From a virus: a DNA stretch of 33,762 nucleotides. Every line of letters begins with the position of its first letter. Position 1 is the stretch's first letter. Shown in pieces: positions 1 through 6,424 of this stretch. Under the pieces are notes generated by a model. That model searched no databases. It saw only the letters and a list, made by a program, of their open reading frames with translations, and was not told where the DNA came from. The stretch spans positions 1 through 33,762 of the IMG/VR virus record IMGVR_UViG_3300009159_000014. One strand, given 5' to 3'. The position numbers and the translations under genes were made by a program.

Positions 1-123
1 TTAAATGGTTCAGCATCTGTTGTATGGAAAGGATTTATGTTTAACGACTATGTAAATGTTCCATTTAGTACTGGTAATATCCAAGTTGATATTACTTGTA
101 TAGATGCATTATCATTTATGAAA
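1..123. repeat. Terminal direct repeat, left copy
   Basis: Bases 1-123 are identical to 33640-33762. The repeat lies inside a tail gene whose reading frame continues across the join, so it is most simply the overlap left when a circular or permuted genome is written as a line. A true packaged terminal repeat is possible but less likely in mid-gene. Confidence 0.95.
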
Positions 124-1635
124 AATAGTTATTCTCCTTATTCAGCCGATTCAAATCAACGACAAAATTTATATAGCGTAATAGCTGAAGGATTAAATTC
201 AATAGGATTTGTTAATTTTTCTAGTTTATATCAATGTTGCTCATATTACGGTTCTTTAATGTATGATAGAAGTATTGCTGCAGATAATGACCCATTTGAA
301 CAAACATATATTTATATTAGGGATTTGCAACAACAAAATTATTATGATTTAATAGAACAAATAGTTAAGTCTTTTGGATGTAGATTATTTCAACAAGCAG
401 GAGATTGGTGGATTATACCAGCTAATCAAATGGCAGCATCTACAATTTATTATACAAAGTTTAATTTAAGTACTGGAACTAAGACTGGTGGTACATTAAG
501 TAATGGAATAACAATATCTCCATATAATGGTTCTAATGTTCACTTTGTAAATAATTCTCAAAATAAGATAACAAGAAAAGGTTATCCAGTTATAAATGTT
601 AATGCACCAGTTAAATTCTCAAGTGAATCTATATCAAATGGCAGATTTAAAATAACTACTGGTAGTGCTATTAATAATTGGAGTAAGACAGAAGTTGGAA
701 GTGCTACTATTACATTATTATCTTATCCATCTGACCCATATAATGTAGTTAGATTTGTTGTAGGTGCAGGTGGAGGAAATGCCACAATTTTTAGCTATGC
801 TTCTCCTGGCACTTTGCCTTATTTTACCTCTCCAGGATTTACTTTTTCTTTTGATACAGCTATTAGTGGTGGTTGTGCCCTAGCAATAAGAATTTACGTA
901 GAAAACACTATCGGACAAAAATTCTATGCTAATTCAAGTGGCGTTTGGGGTGCCCCTGGTGTAGTTACAACATATAATGTTAATTATACGGCTGCTGTGA
1001 ATGTATACCAAACTATTACTTATAATCTTGAATTAGGTAATTTTAATATTGGTGGTACAAATTATAACGTAGAAGGTTATTTTAGAGTAGAATTTGAATG
1101 TACTACTGCAGGAACTATATTATTAAGATACCCTCATGCAAACCAAACTGCAACTGGATTACCAAGTTCTTTATTAGCAAAAAGATATGTAACTACAACA
1201 AATTCTTTAACTAAGGATTTTGATTCTTCTTTAGGCATTTATAGGTCTGATATTCCTTATTGTTATGGTGCTTTATTTTATTCAAATGGAGCTCCTATTA
1301 CAGCATGGTATAGATATTCTCATTTAGGAACAACATATTCTTCATTACCAATACTTATAGCAAGAGAGTTATCTAACCTATTTAATAGAAACTATGCTAC
1401 GTTAGAGGCTAATTTAGGACAAACAGTAGTTTCAAATAATGTTATTTATTTAAACAATACTTATACTATTACAGATAGTGCCACAAATGCACTTACTTAT
1501 ACTGGTAAAAAGTTTATAGCAAATAGAACTGATGTTAATTTATATATAAATCAAGAAAATAATTTACAATTATTAGAAATAACAGATACAGATAATTCCT
1601 CTACGGAATCTATTAGTTGGTCATTAAATAGTTAA
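1..1635 (+). CDS. Tail-tip hub-like protein, part after the join
   Basis: This is the 3' portion of a gene that starts at 33358 and crosses the join; the first in-frame ATG here (position 37) is internal. Rejoined, the protein is 638 aa. The N-terminal region is rich in beta strands. A following segment, about residues 190-235, has a Tyr/Gln-rich helix ending in KSFGCRLFQ and GDWWIIP, which I recognise from Bacteroidota phage tail proteins encoded just after the tape measure. The C-terminal half is Gly/Thr/Asn-rich beta structure, as in adhesive tail-tip domains. It directly follows the tape measure gene (TAATG overlap), the usual place for Dit/Tal proteins. Its likely role is the tail-tip hub and perhaps host contact. 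The exact family is inferred from position and general look rather than a diagnostic motif. Confidence 0.7.
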   Translation, partial: LNGSASVVWKGFMFNDYVNVPFSTGNIQVDITCIDALSFMKNSYSPYSADSNQRQNLYSVIAEGLNSIGFVNFSSLYQCCSYYGSLMYDRSIAADNDPFEQTYIYIRDLQQQNYYDLIEQIVKSFGCRLFQQAGDWWIIPANQMAASTIYYTKFNLSTGTKTGGTLSNGITISPYNGSNVHFVNNSQNKITRKGYPVINVNAPVKFSSESISNGRFKITTGSAINNWSKTEVGSATITLLSYPSDPYNVVRFVVGAGGGNATIFSYASPGTLPYFTSPGFTFSFDTAISGGCALAIRIYVENTIGQKFYANSSGVWGAPGVVTTYNVNYTAAVNVYQTITYNLELGNFNIGGTNYNVEGYFRVEFECTTAGTILLRYPHANQTATGLPSSLLAKRYVTTTNSLTKDFDSSLGIYRSDIPYCYGALFYSNGAPITAWYRYSHLGTTYSSLPILIARELSNLFNRNYATLEANLGQTVVSNNVIYLNNTYTITDSATNALTYTGKKFIANRTDVNLYINQENNLQLLEITDTDNSSTESISWSLNS

Positions 1636-1645
1636 AAAAAAGAAT

Positions 1646-2044
1646 ATGGCAATATTAGGAACAAATGTTATTTTATATTATTGGAATGGTTCTTCTGCTG
1701 TAGCTTTTTCATCATCTACAAACTGTTCTTTTAACACTTCTATGGAGTTAATGCCAGTATCTTCTATATCTTCTGCATGGGCCGTTGATTATAAACCAGA
1801 CTTAACGTCTTGGACAGTTGATTGTGATGGATTATTAGCTTTTGACGGATTTGACTTTGAGGATTTTCTTAATTTACAATACAATAGAACACAAATAACA
1901 ATAAAGTTTACTGTTAATACATCCCCTGCATATACAATTACTGGTTTAGCTAATATTCAAAGTATTACATATAGCGGAGATGTAAATGGAGTAGCAACTT
2001 ATTCGGTATCATTTCAAGGATGTAAAAGATATACAATAGCTTAA
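1646..2044 (+). CDS. Tail-tube-like paralogue A
   Basis: A 132-aa protein starting 10 bp after the hub gene in A-rich sequence. It lines up over nearly its whole length with the tail tube protein at 30050: a shared ST(N/S)CS near residue 25, then W...W(T/S)V..DGL around residues 45-65, then (N/S)RT.(I/V) near 80, and a C-terminal SGDV...ATYSVSF.G strand pair. This is the TP901-1-type major tail protein fold. Its location behind the tail-tip gene suggests a tail-tip or baseplate ring rather than the tube shaft; that role is inference. It begins with the same MAILG as the next gene, pointing to tandem duplication. Confidence 0.75.
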   Translation: MAILGTNVILYYWNGSSAVAFSSSTNCSFNTSMELMPVSSISSAWAVDYKPDLTSWTVDCDGLLAFDGFDFEDFLNLQYNRTQITIKFTVNTSPAYTITGLANIQSITYSGDVNGVATYSVSFQGCKRYTIA

Positions 2045-2054
2045 AAAAATAACT

Positions 2055-2663
2055 ATGGCAATTTTAGGTAGCGATTTAGCGTTATATTATAGAGCAGGTT
2101 CAAATAATTATGTTCCTTTTGCTGCTTCTACAAGTTGCTCTATGAGTACAAATACTTCTCAAGTTGAAGTAACTAATTACAATTCAGACTGGTTTAGAGA
2201 ATATAAAATGGATGTACTTGATTGGAGTGTTAGCATTGATGGCTTAATAACTATAGATGCTGTTGATTATAAAGATTTATTAGATTTTCAGCTAAACAGA
2301 ACTAGGATAGTTGTTAGATTTTCAGCTATAGGCTTAAAGCAAAATATGTTCTTTGGAAGAGCATATATTACAAACGTAACACTAAGTGCTCCAGTAGAGG
2401 GAGTAGCTACCTATTCAGTTACTGTTACTGGTGCTGGACCATATACTTTTAATGACCCAACTTTATGTGGTAGATATTTAGTTGAACTAACTACGGCTGG
2501 TTCTATTGAATGGGTTGATTGTGAGACTAATGATTTAAAGGCATTTGCAAGTACTGGGCCAATAACATTTTATCAATGTGCTCTTATATCTGGTGGATTA
2601 GCTCAAATATTTATAACTAGCGGAACTGGAACAATTACTCCAACAGGATATTGCTCACAATAA
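2055..2663 (+). CDS. Tail-tube-like paralogue B with C-terminal extension
   Basis: A 202-aa protein. Residues 1-130 are a third copy of the tail-tube-like fold (MAILGSDLALYY, STSCSMST, W.V.IDGL, LNRTRIVVRF, EGVATYSVTVTGAG). After about residue 133 comes a roughly 70-aa extension absent from the other two copies. It contains four cysteines (LCG, DCE, YQCA, YCSQ) and a Thr/Gly-rich end. The extension could be a small exposed domain on a tail-tip ring; its fold is not recognised. The 10-bp gap to its twin upstream and the shared N-terminus indicate a local duplication followed by domain gain. Confidence 0.72.
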   Translation: MAILGSDLALYYRAGSNNYVPFAASTSCSMSTNTSQVEVTNYNSDWFREYKMDVLDWSVSIDGLITIDAVDYKDLLDFQLNRTRIVVRFSAIGLKQNMFFGRAYITNVTLSAPVEGVATYSVTVTGAGPYTFNDPTLCGRYLVELTTAGSIEWVDCETNDLKAFASTGPITFYQCALISGGLAQIFITSGTGTITPTGYCSQ

Positions 2664-2668
2664 TAACT

Positions 2669-3265
2669 ATGAAACATACTAAAGACTATTTACTAATCAT
2701 TCTTATAGCATTTTTTGCTATATGGGTTTATAATGAAGTAAACAAATATGATAAACCAGTTGATTTTAGTGATACAAGAAAGTTTGCTAAAATTAAAGAG
2801 GTTCACGATACTACGTACAAAACATTGTACGTTAATACGTACAAGAAAGGAAATGATATACCATTCTATATCATCGATTCTGTACAAGTTTCTGTACATG
2901 ATACAATACGGATATTAAGCGAATATTATCGAATAAAAGCGTATACGGATACTATTAAAAAAGATTCTAATATCTTTGTGATAGATGATACTATCAGCCA
3001 AAATAGGATTATCTCAAGGGGATTTAAAGCCAAATTAACCGAAAAAACCATCTACGTAAAAGAGTATTATGCTCAAAAAGCCAAATTTGGTCTTTATTAC
3101 GGCATAAGAGGCGATTTTAGCCAAGATAAAGGCTTAGAAGTACTAAGTCCTGGATTAATGCTAAATGCCAAAAATAAGGCTCTAATAGGCCTTAATGTAA
3201 ATATTAATAAAAATTATAATATTAGCTACTCTGGTAGCGTATATTTTAAAATAGGTAGAAAATGA
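2669..3265 (+). CDS. Membrane-anchored envelope protein, spanin-like candidate
   Basis: The ATG at 2669, 5 bp after the previous stop, is chosen over an upstream TTG that would overlap the preceding gene. The 198-aa protein has an N-terminal transmembrane segment (about residues 7-22, LLIILIAFFAIWVY) and then a roughly 110-residue Asp/Thr/Lys-rich stretch with repeated HDT(T/I) and DT elements. The C-terminus is about 60 residues of alternating beta-strand sequence (GLYYGIRGDF, PGLMLNAKNKALIGLNVNI, YSGSVYFKI), like outer-membrane beta hairpins. The layout of inner-membrane anchor, periplasmic spacer and beta-rich end resembles proteins seen beside lysis genes in Bacteroidota phages. It overlaps the next small membrane-protein gene and sits three genes before the endolysin, so a spanin-like role in breaking the outer membrane is plausible but unproven. 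Confidence 0.6.
   Translation: MKHTKDYLLIILIAFFAIWVYNEVNKYDKPVDFSDTRKFAKIKEVHDTTYKTLYVNTYKKGNDIPFYIIDSVQVSVHDTIRILSEYYRIKAYTDTIKKDSNIFVIDDTISQNRIISRGFKAKLTEKTIYVKEYYAQKAKFGLYYGIRGDFSQDKGLEVLSPGLMLNAKNKALIGLNVNINKNYNISYSGSVYFKIGRK
2813..2844. repeat. Three alternating inverted 8-mers inside the spanin-like gene
   Basis: ACGTACAA (2813-2820), its reverse complement TTGTACGT (2825-2832) and ACGTACAA again (2837-2844) are separated by exactly 4 bases each, giving a 12-base period. Either adjacent pair can form an 8-bp hairpin. In protein terms it encodes Thr-Tyr-Lys twice. TCTGTACA also recurs twice just downstream (about 2879-2900). Confidence 0.7.
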
Positions 3266-3477
3266 TGGAATTTATAAGAAAAATGTTATCAAATAACTCA
3301 GAAGTGTCTTCAAAAAGAGTTGCTGGAATATTTACCTTAGTTAACGCAATAATCATTGGTTATATTTCGTTATACAAAAAAGACGGCCCTCAATATGTAT
3401 TTGATGGTTTATTGATGTACTCTGCATCAATGTTGGCCGCAACAGTAGTAACAAGTTTATTTCAAAAGAAAAATTAA
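3262..3477 (+). CDS. Small membrane protein, holin candidate
   Basis: A 71-aa protein overlapping the end of the previous gene by 4 bp (ATGA-type junction). It has a basic N-terminus (FIRKMLSNNSEVSSKR), one hydrophobic segment at about residues 20-36, a short polar turn (YKKDGPQ) and a second hydrophobic segment at about residues 47-65, ending in QKKN. Two membrane spans, small size, charged tail and placement two genes before the endolysin fit a class II holin. No family-specific motif is seen. The role rests on position and topology. Confidence 0.6.
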   Translation: MMEFIRKMLSNNSEVSSKRVAGIFTLVNAIIIGYISLYKKDGPQYVFDGLLMYSASMLAATVVTSLFQKKN

Positions 3478-3482
3478 TATAA

Positions 3483-3677
3483 GTGTCACAATTCAATCAA
3501 ATAGATACAGAATTAACTCCAGTAGGGATTGTTATAACATCTATATCTTGGTTAAATATTTTTGGTTTAGTAGAATTGAATCCATTATTACAAACTATTG
3601 TCTATTTGATGACCATTTGTTGGTTAGGTTTACAGATGTATAGCTTCCTAAAAAAGCAGTTTACAAAAAAGAAGTAA
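3483..3677 (+). CDS. Small membrane protein, second holin or antiholin candidate
   Basis: A 64-aa protein starting with GTG 5 bp after the previous stop. It has two hydrophobic stretches (about residues 13-30 and 34-55) and a strongly basic C-terminus (LKKQFTKKK). It lies between the first holin candidate and the endolysin. A holin/antiholin pair or a two-component holin is a reasonable guess. Nothing in the sequence says which of the two would be the lesion-forming partner. Confidence 0.55.
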   Translation: MSQFNQIDTELTPVGIVITSISWLNIFGLVELNPLLQTIVYLMTICWLGLQMYSFLKKQFTKKK

Positions 3678-3686
3678 TTTAGCTCC

Positions 3687-4142
3687 ATGAAATTAACCGC
3701 ACACTTTGAATTAGGAGAATTTACTAGAAGTGAATCAGCTAAAAGATGCGGTGTTTCTAATGAACCTACAGAAGAACATTTAAAAAATATTATAGTTCTA
3801 TGCGAAAAAGTATTAGAACCAATTAGGGCTAAGTTTGGCCCTATTAATATTTCTAGTGGTTATAGAAGTAAAACACTAAATCACTATATAGGTGGTGCAC
3901 TAAAATCGCAACATTCAGAAGGTAAGGCTGCTGATATTGACATGGATGGTTTTAATGGTATTTCTAATACTGAAATCTTCAATTATATAAAAGACAATTT
4001 AGAGTTTGACCAATTAATCTGGGAGTTTGGCGATAAGACTAAACCAGATTGGGTTCATGTTTCTTATAATCAAGGAGCAAATAGAAAGCAAGTTCTAAGA
4101 GGTTTAAAAGATAAGGGAAGAACAGTATATGCCGTTTACTAA
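3687..4142 (+). CDS. M15-family peptidase endolysin
   Basis: A 151-aa single-domain enzyme of the VanY/M15 zinc peptidase group, which cleaves peptide cross-links of peptidoglycan. The zinc-site signature SxHxxGxAxD is present as S74-Q-H76-S-E-G79-K-A81-A-D83, and the third zinc ligand is H124 in WVHVS. ISSGYRS (residues 55-61) is the usual element before it. The length is typical for phage M15_3-type endolysins with no separate cell-wall-binding domain. There is no signal peptide, so release depends on a holin, consistent with the two small membrane proteins just upstream. Confidence 0.9.
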   Translation: MKLTAHFELGEFTRSESAKRCGVSNEPTEEHLKNIIVLCEKVLEPIRAKFGPINISSGYRSKTLNHYIGGALKSQHSEGKAADIDMDGFNGISNTEIFNYIKDNLEFDQLIWEFGDKTKPDWVHVSYNQGANRKQVLRGLKDKGRTVYAVY

Positions 4143-4156
4143 CCAAAACAAGCAAT

Positions 4157-4864
4157 ATGGCCAAAGCCAAAAACGTAGGGATTATTGGAGATACCCATTT
4201 TCCCTTTTGTCATCCTAAGTATCTTGACTTCTGTTATGAAGTCTTTAACAAATTCCAATGTTCTGAAATTGTCCACATCGGTGATGAAGTAGATAACCAC
4301 GCTATCTCATTTCACGAGCATAATCCTAACGGAGAATCAGCTTCTAAAGAGGCTGTTTTAGCTATGCAACAATTAAACATTTGGTACAAGAGATTCCCTA
4401 ATGTAAAAGTATGTATCGGTAACCACTCAGCCCTTCATAAAAGAAAGGCCGTAGCGAACGGATTACCAGAACGTTTCATTAAATCCTATGAAGATGCTTG
4501 GGAAGCTCCTAGAGGCTGGAAATGGGCCTTAGAATGGGAAATGGATGGTGTTTTATATACCCATGGCACTGGTAGCTCTGGACAAGCTGGTGCAATTAAT
4601 AGAGCAAGAGATGCTCGACAATCAACTGTTATAGGTCATATTCACTCCTTTGGAGGGGTTTTGTACTCTTCTAGTGATAAGGATATGATATTTGGCATGA
4701 ACGTAGGCTGTGGTATAGATATTAACGCCTATGCAATGGAATATTCACGACCTTTCCCCAAACGACCAACATTAGGATGTGGAGTTGTTTTAGATGGCGG
4801 AAGAATTGCTATATTTGTGCCGATGCCTTTAGGGTCTAAGATAATTAGGCTACCAAGGAAGTAA
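4157..4864 (+). CDS. Calcineurin-like metallophosphoesterase
   Basis: A 235-aa protein with the full set of metal-binding motifs of this superfamily in order: GDTH (D12, H14), GDEVD (D43), GNH (N89, H90), THG (H136) and GHIH (H161, H163). It should be an active two-metal phosphodiesterase or phosphatase. The substrate cannot be read from the sequence; DNA ends, RNA or signalling nucleotides are all possible. It follows the endolysin by 14 bp and is closed by a hairpin at 4899, so it appears to be the last gene of the long rightward late run. Late expression makes a role in DNA processing at packaging or in countering host nucleotide signals conceivable, but this is speculation. Confidence 0.85.
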   Translation: MAKAKNVGIIGDTHFPFCHPKYLDFCYEVFNKFQCSEIVHIGDEVDNHAISFHEHNPNGESASKEAVLAMQQLNIWYKRFPNVKVCIGNHSALHKRKAVANGLPERFIKSYEDAWEAPRGWKWALEWEMDGVLYTHGTGSSGQAGAINRARDARQSTVIGHIHSFGGVLYSSSDKDMIFGMNVGCGIDINAYAMEYSRPFPKRPTLGCGVVLDGGRIAIFVPMPLGSKIIRLPRK

Positions 4865-4898
4865 CATTTAACAAACCCACTTTAGACAATTAACAAAT

Positions 4899-4944
4899 AA
4901 GTGTGTATCGTATTGATAATCAATAAGGTATGCACTTTTTATTT
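4899..4944 (+). terminator. Long hairpin after the metallophosphoesterase gene
   Basis: The arms 4899-4917 and 4919-4937 pair over about 19 positions, with three G-U pairs and one mismatch, and are followed by a T-rich tract (TTTTTATTT). This is a probable Rho-independent terminator ending the late run. Confidence 0.65.
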
Positions 4945-4961
4945 CTATAATAATTAAAACG

Positions 4962-4969
4962 TAATTTTG
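4962..4969 (+). promoter_or_regulatory. Candidate Bacteroidota -7 element TAATTTTG
   Basis: Perfect match to TAnnTTTG directly after a terminator-like hairpin and 1 base before an ATG at 4971. No convincing -33 TTG is visible. If used, transcription would begin at or just past that ATG. Confidence 0.45.
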
Positions 4970-4970
4970 T

Positions 4971-5087
4971 ATGAGTACCGAAGAAGCAAGAGAATTGATT
5001 GACAAATTGATGAAAGAAAGAGATTTGTTAGAGGCAAAATTAAAAGTGATAGCAGACAGACTTAGGTACTTAGTTTATAAAACTTAG
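4971..5087 (+). CDS. 38-aa helical small protein
   Basis: Small ORF of 38 codons ending 3 bp before the next ATG. The product is almost entirely charged helix (EEARELIDKLMKER, EAKLKVIADRL) and could form a short coiled coil. Because the TAATTTTG box lies immediately before it, the true start could be the internal ATG at residue 14, or the message could be leaderless. No family recognised. Confidence 0.5.
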   Translation: MSTEEARELIDKLMKERDLLEAKLKVIADRLRYLVYKT

Positions 5088-5090
5088 AAT

Positions 5091-5366
5091 ATGTTAATGC
5101 ACATTATACAGTTGACTGAAGATGAAGAAGATGAAGGTTATGATTTAACCGATAATTCTGAGCAATCTGATGCGTATATAAACATATACCAAGTAGCAAG
5201 TGTTACTGCAGATGATGAAAATGAAAACAGATGTTTTGTTTACATGGCTAATGAAGATTATTTCTATGTAGACGAATCAATAGATGATTTCATTAATAGG
5301 TATCAAGCAATACTTTATGGCTCAGTATTAACAAAATTTTATAATAGTTCTAATAAACAGAACTAA
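5091..5366 (+). CDS. Acidic hypothetical protein
   Basis: A 91-aa acidic protein 3 bp after the small helical ORF. It has an acidic segment (EDEEDEG) at residues 10-16, a strand-rich middle (AYINIYQVASV, CFVYMANEDYFYV) and a short helix ESIDDFINRYQ. The strand-strand-helix arrangement, with a polar substitute strand before xVxESIxxFI, is loosely like small FlbD-type folds. I do not assign a function. It is the last rightward gene before the terminator at 5410. Confidence 0.6.
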   Translation: MLMHIIQLTEDEEDEGYDLTDNSEQSDAYINIYQVASVTADDENENRCFVYMANEDYFYVDESIDDFINRYQAILYGSVLTKFYNSSNKQN

Positions 5367-5409
5367 AGATGCTCTCTCATAGGTGGTTTTGGTTTGGTTT
5401 TGGTAAGGG

Positions 5410-5437
5410 CCTCCAGGTAAAATCTGGGGGTTTTTTT
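5410..5437 (+). terminator. Rho-independent terminator, plus strand
   Basis: Stem CCTCCAG (5410-5416) / CTGGGGG (5424-5430) with one G-U pair, a 7-base loop, then T7 (5431-5437). It ends rightward transcription. Confidence 0.85.
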
Positions 5438-5443
5438 ATGTAC

Positions 5444-5473
5444 AAAAAAGGCCCACTATAAAAATAGTAGGCC
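5444..5473 (-). terminator. Rho-independent terminator, minus strand
   Basis: GGCC-C-ACTAT (5450-5459) and ATAGT-A-GGCC (5464-5473) form a 10-bp stem. The C/A mismatch on the plus strand becomes a U-G pair on the minus-strand RNA, and the U tract (A6 at 5444-5449 on plus) also lies on the minus side. It therefore ends the leftward early operon. Confidence 0.85.
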
Positions 5474-5502
5474 TAACCTTTAATCTATCTACAAAACACA
5501 AC

Positions 5503-5685
5503 TTATTTTATTTTCTGTTCTTTAATTGCAAATGTAACGATTGTTATAACACAAAGTACATATAATGCTCTAATAAATACATTCCAGTTGATAGGATTCC
5601 ATTCTCCAATTACAAATGCGAATGGAATGTAAGTAAATGTAAATAAACCAAAAATGCCAAGTAGTACTTCTTTGATGTTTTTCAT
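5503..5685 (-). CDS. Two-span small membrane protein
   Basis: A 60-aa protein and the last gene of the leftward operon. It has hydrophobic segments at about residues 8-26 and 35-53, separated by a polar loop (GEWNPINWN), and ends KEQKIK. It is a small inner-membrane protein of unknown role. Its early-operon position argues against a holin; superinfection exclusion or host membrane modification are possibilities only. The upstream gene ends 2 bp away. Confidence 0.6.
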   Translation of the reverse strand: MKNIKEVLLGIFGLFTFTYIPFAFVIGEWNPINWNVFIRALYVLCVITIVTFAIKEQKIK

Positions 5686-5686
5686 A

Positions 5687-5938
5687 CTAGAAAGGTAGTT
5701 TTTCTTTTGTTACAGAAGGGTCTGGCTTCCATAAATCCATTTCTACATAGAAGTCTGATTCTCCAGGTTCAAATGTTTTCTTCATTTTAAATAGGATGTT
5801 TGTCCATCCTTTGTTTTCTGCTGCGAAGTCATTAATCTTTTTTAAGTCATCTGGACCTAGGGATATTTTCCTTAGTGGTCCGTAAGCTGAAGTTAACGTC
5901 TTGCATCTCCCAAGATAGTTGTCTCTTGATTTGGCCAT
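5687..5938 (-). CDS. Hypothetical protein
   Basis: An 83-aa soluble protein with a basic N-terminus (MAKSRDNYLGRC), a central helix DDLKKINDFAAE, and a strand-rich C-terminus containing two DxW/Pro-rich turns (VEMDLWKPDP). No family recognised. Close packing with neighbours on both sides supports it as a real gene of the early operon. Confidence 0.65.
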   Translation of the reverse strand: MAKSRDNYLGRCKTLTSAYGPLRKISLGPDDLKKINDFAAENKGWTNILFKMKKTFEPGESDFYVEMDLWKPDPSVTKEKLPF

Positions 5939-5955
5939 GATATTTGTTTTTATTG

Positions 5956-6165
5956 TTAAATACTATTTTTTAATTCACTCTTTAGCTTCTCTAAGTAAAG
6001 AACAGCGTCCATTAGTTCTTGCTGTAAATGCTCTACCCAATCCTTAACATTCAAATCTGTTCTATCTAAGTTTGTACCATATTTAGTAAGGCCTAAGTTG
6101 GCTCTTTCTTTATACTTAACAACTACAGATTCTACTATTGAATCTAACTCTTGGTTATTCTGCAT
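5956..6165 (-). CDS. MazG-like all-alpha small protein
   Basis: A 69-aa helical protein with the order seen in short phage MazG-like or NTP-pyrophosphohydrolase-like proteins: YKERANLGLTKYGTNLDR, then DWVEHLQQELMDAVLYLEKL. In such proteins the E..D pair in the second helix binds metal (here E50 and D53 of QQELMDAVLYL). It is too short to hold the complete four-helix active site by itself, so it may act as a dimer or be a degenerate nucleotide-pool protein. It overlaps the upstream gene by 11 bp. Confidence 0.55.
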   Translation of the reverse strand: MQNNQELDSIVESVVVKYKERANLGLTKYGTNLDRTDLNVKDWVEHLQQELMDAVLYLEKLKSELKNSI

Positions 6166-6340
6166 CCTTTTTGTATTTTTTTACTTGAGCTTTAAGTGCT
6201 TCTCTCCACTTTAAATCTACTGAACCATCATCCAATATTGACTGGATAAGTTCAATAGTCTCGTTAGATACAAACTCTTTAGCCTTTTTAGTAGCTTTAG
6301 GAGCCTTTTCTGCTTTGTTTTCTAATTCTAATTCTTCCAT
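6155..6340 (-). CDS. Charged hypothetical protein
   Basis: A 61-aa protein whose first 25 residues are a Lys/Glu/Ala-rich, probably disordered tail (ENKAEKAPKATKKAKE). Two helices follow (NETIELIQSILDDG and LKWREALKAQVKKYKKD). It overlaps the downstream MazG-like gene, suggesting translational coupling. No family recognised. Confidence 0.6.
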   Translation of the reverse strand: MEELELENKAEKAPKATKKAKEFVSNETIELIQSILDDGSVDLKWREALKAQVKKYKKDAE

Positions 6341-6362
6341 GTTGTTTAATTTTATCGCCCTT

Positions 6363-6383
6363 GACCTATATATTTTTTAGGTC
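6363..6383. other. Intergenic hairpin
   Basis: GACCTA (6363-6368) and TAGGTC (6378-6383) form a 6-bp stem with a 9-base A/T loop in the 84-bp gap between the VRR-NUC gene and the next early gene. There is no strong U tract, so it may be an mRNA processing or stability element. Confidence 0.4.
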
Positions 6384-6424
6384 TTGAACTGTGTTTGTTA
6401 TATGATTTTTTAGCCCTACCTCTT

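Noticed and set aside
1-123. Repeat as an attachment site or long terminal repeat of a mobile element
   Set aside because: It is in mid-gene, in frame on both sides and at the exact window ends, which is explained by linearising a circle.
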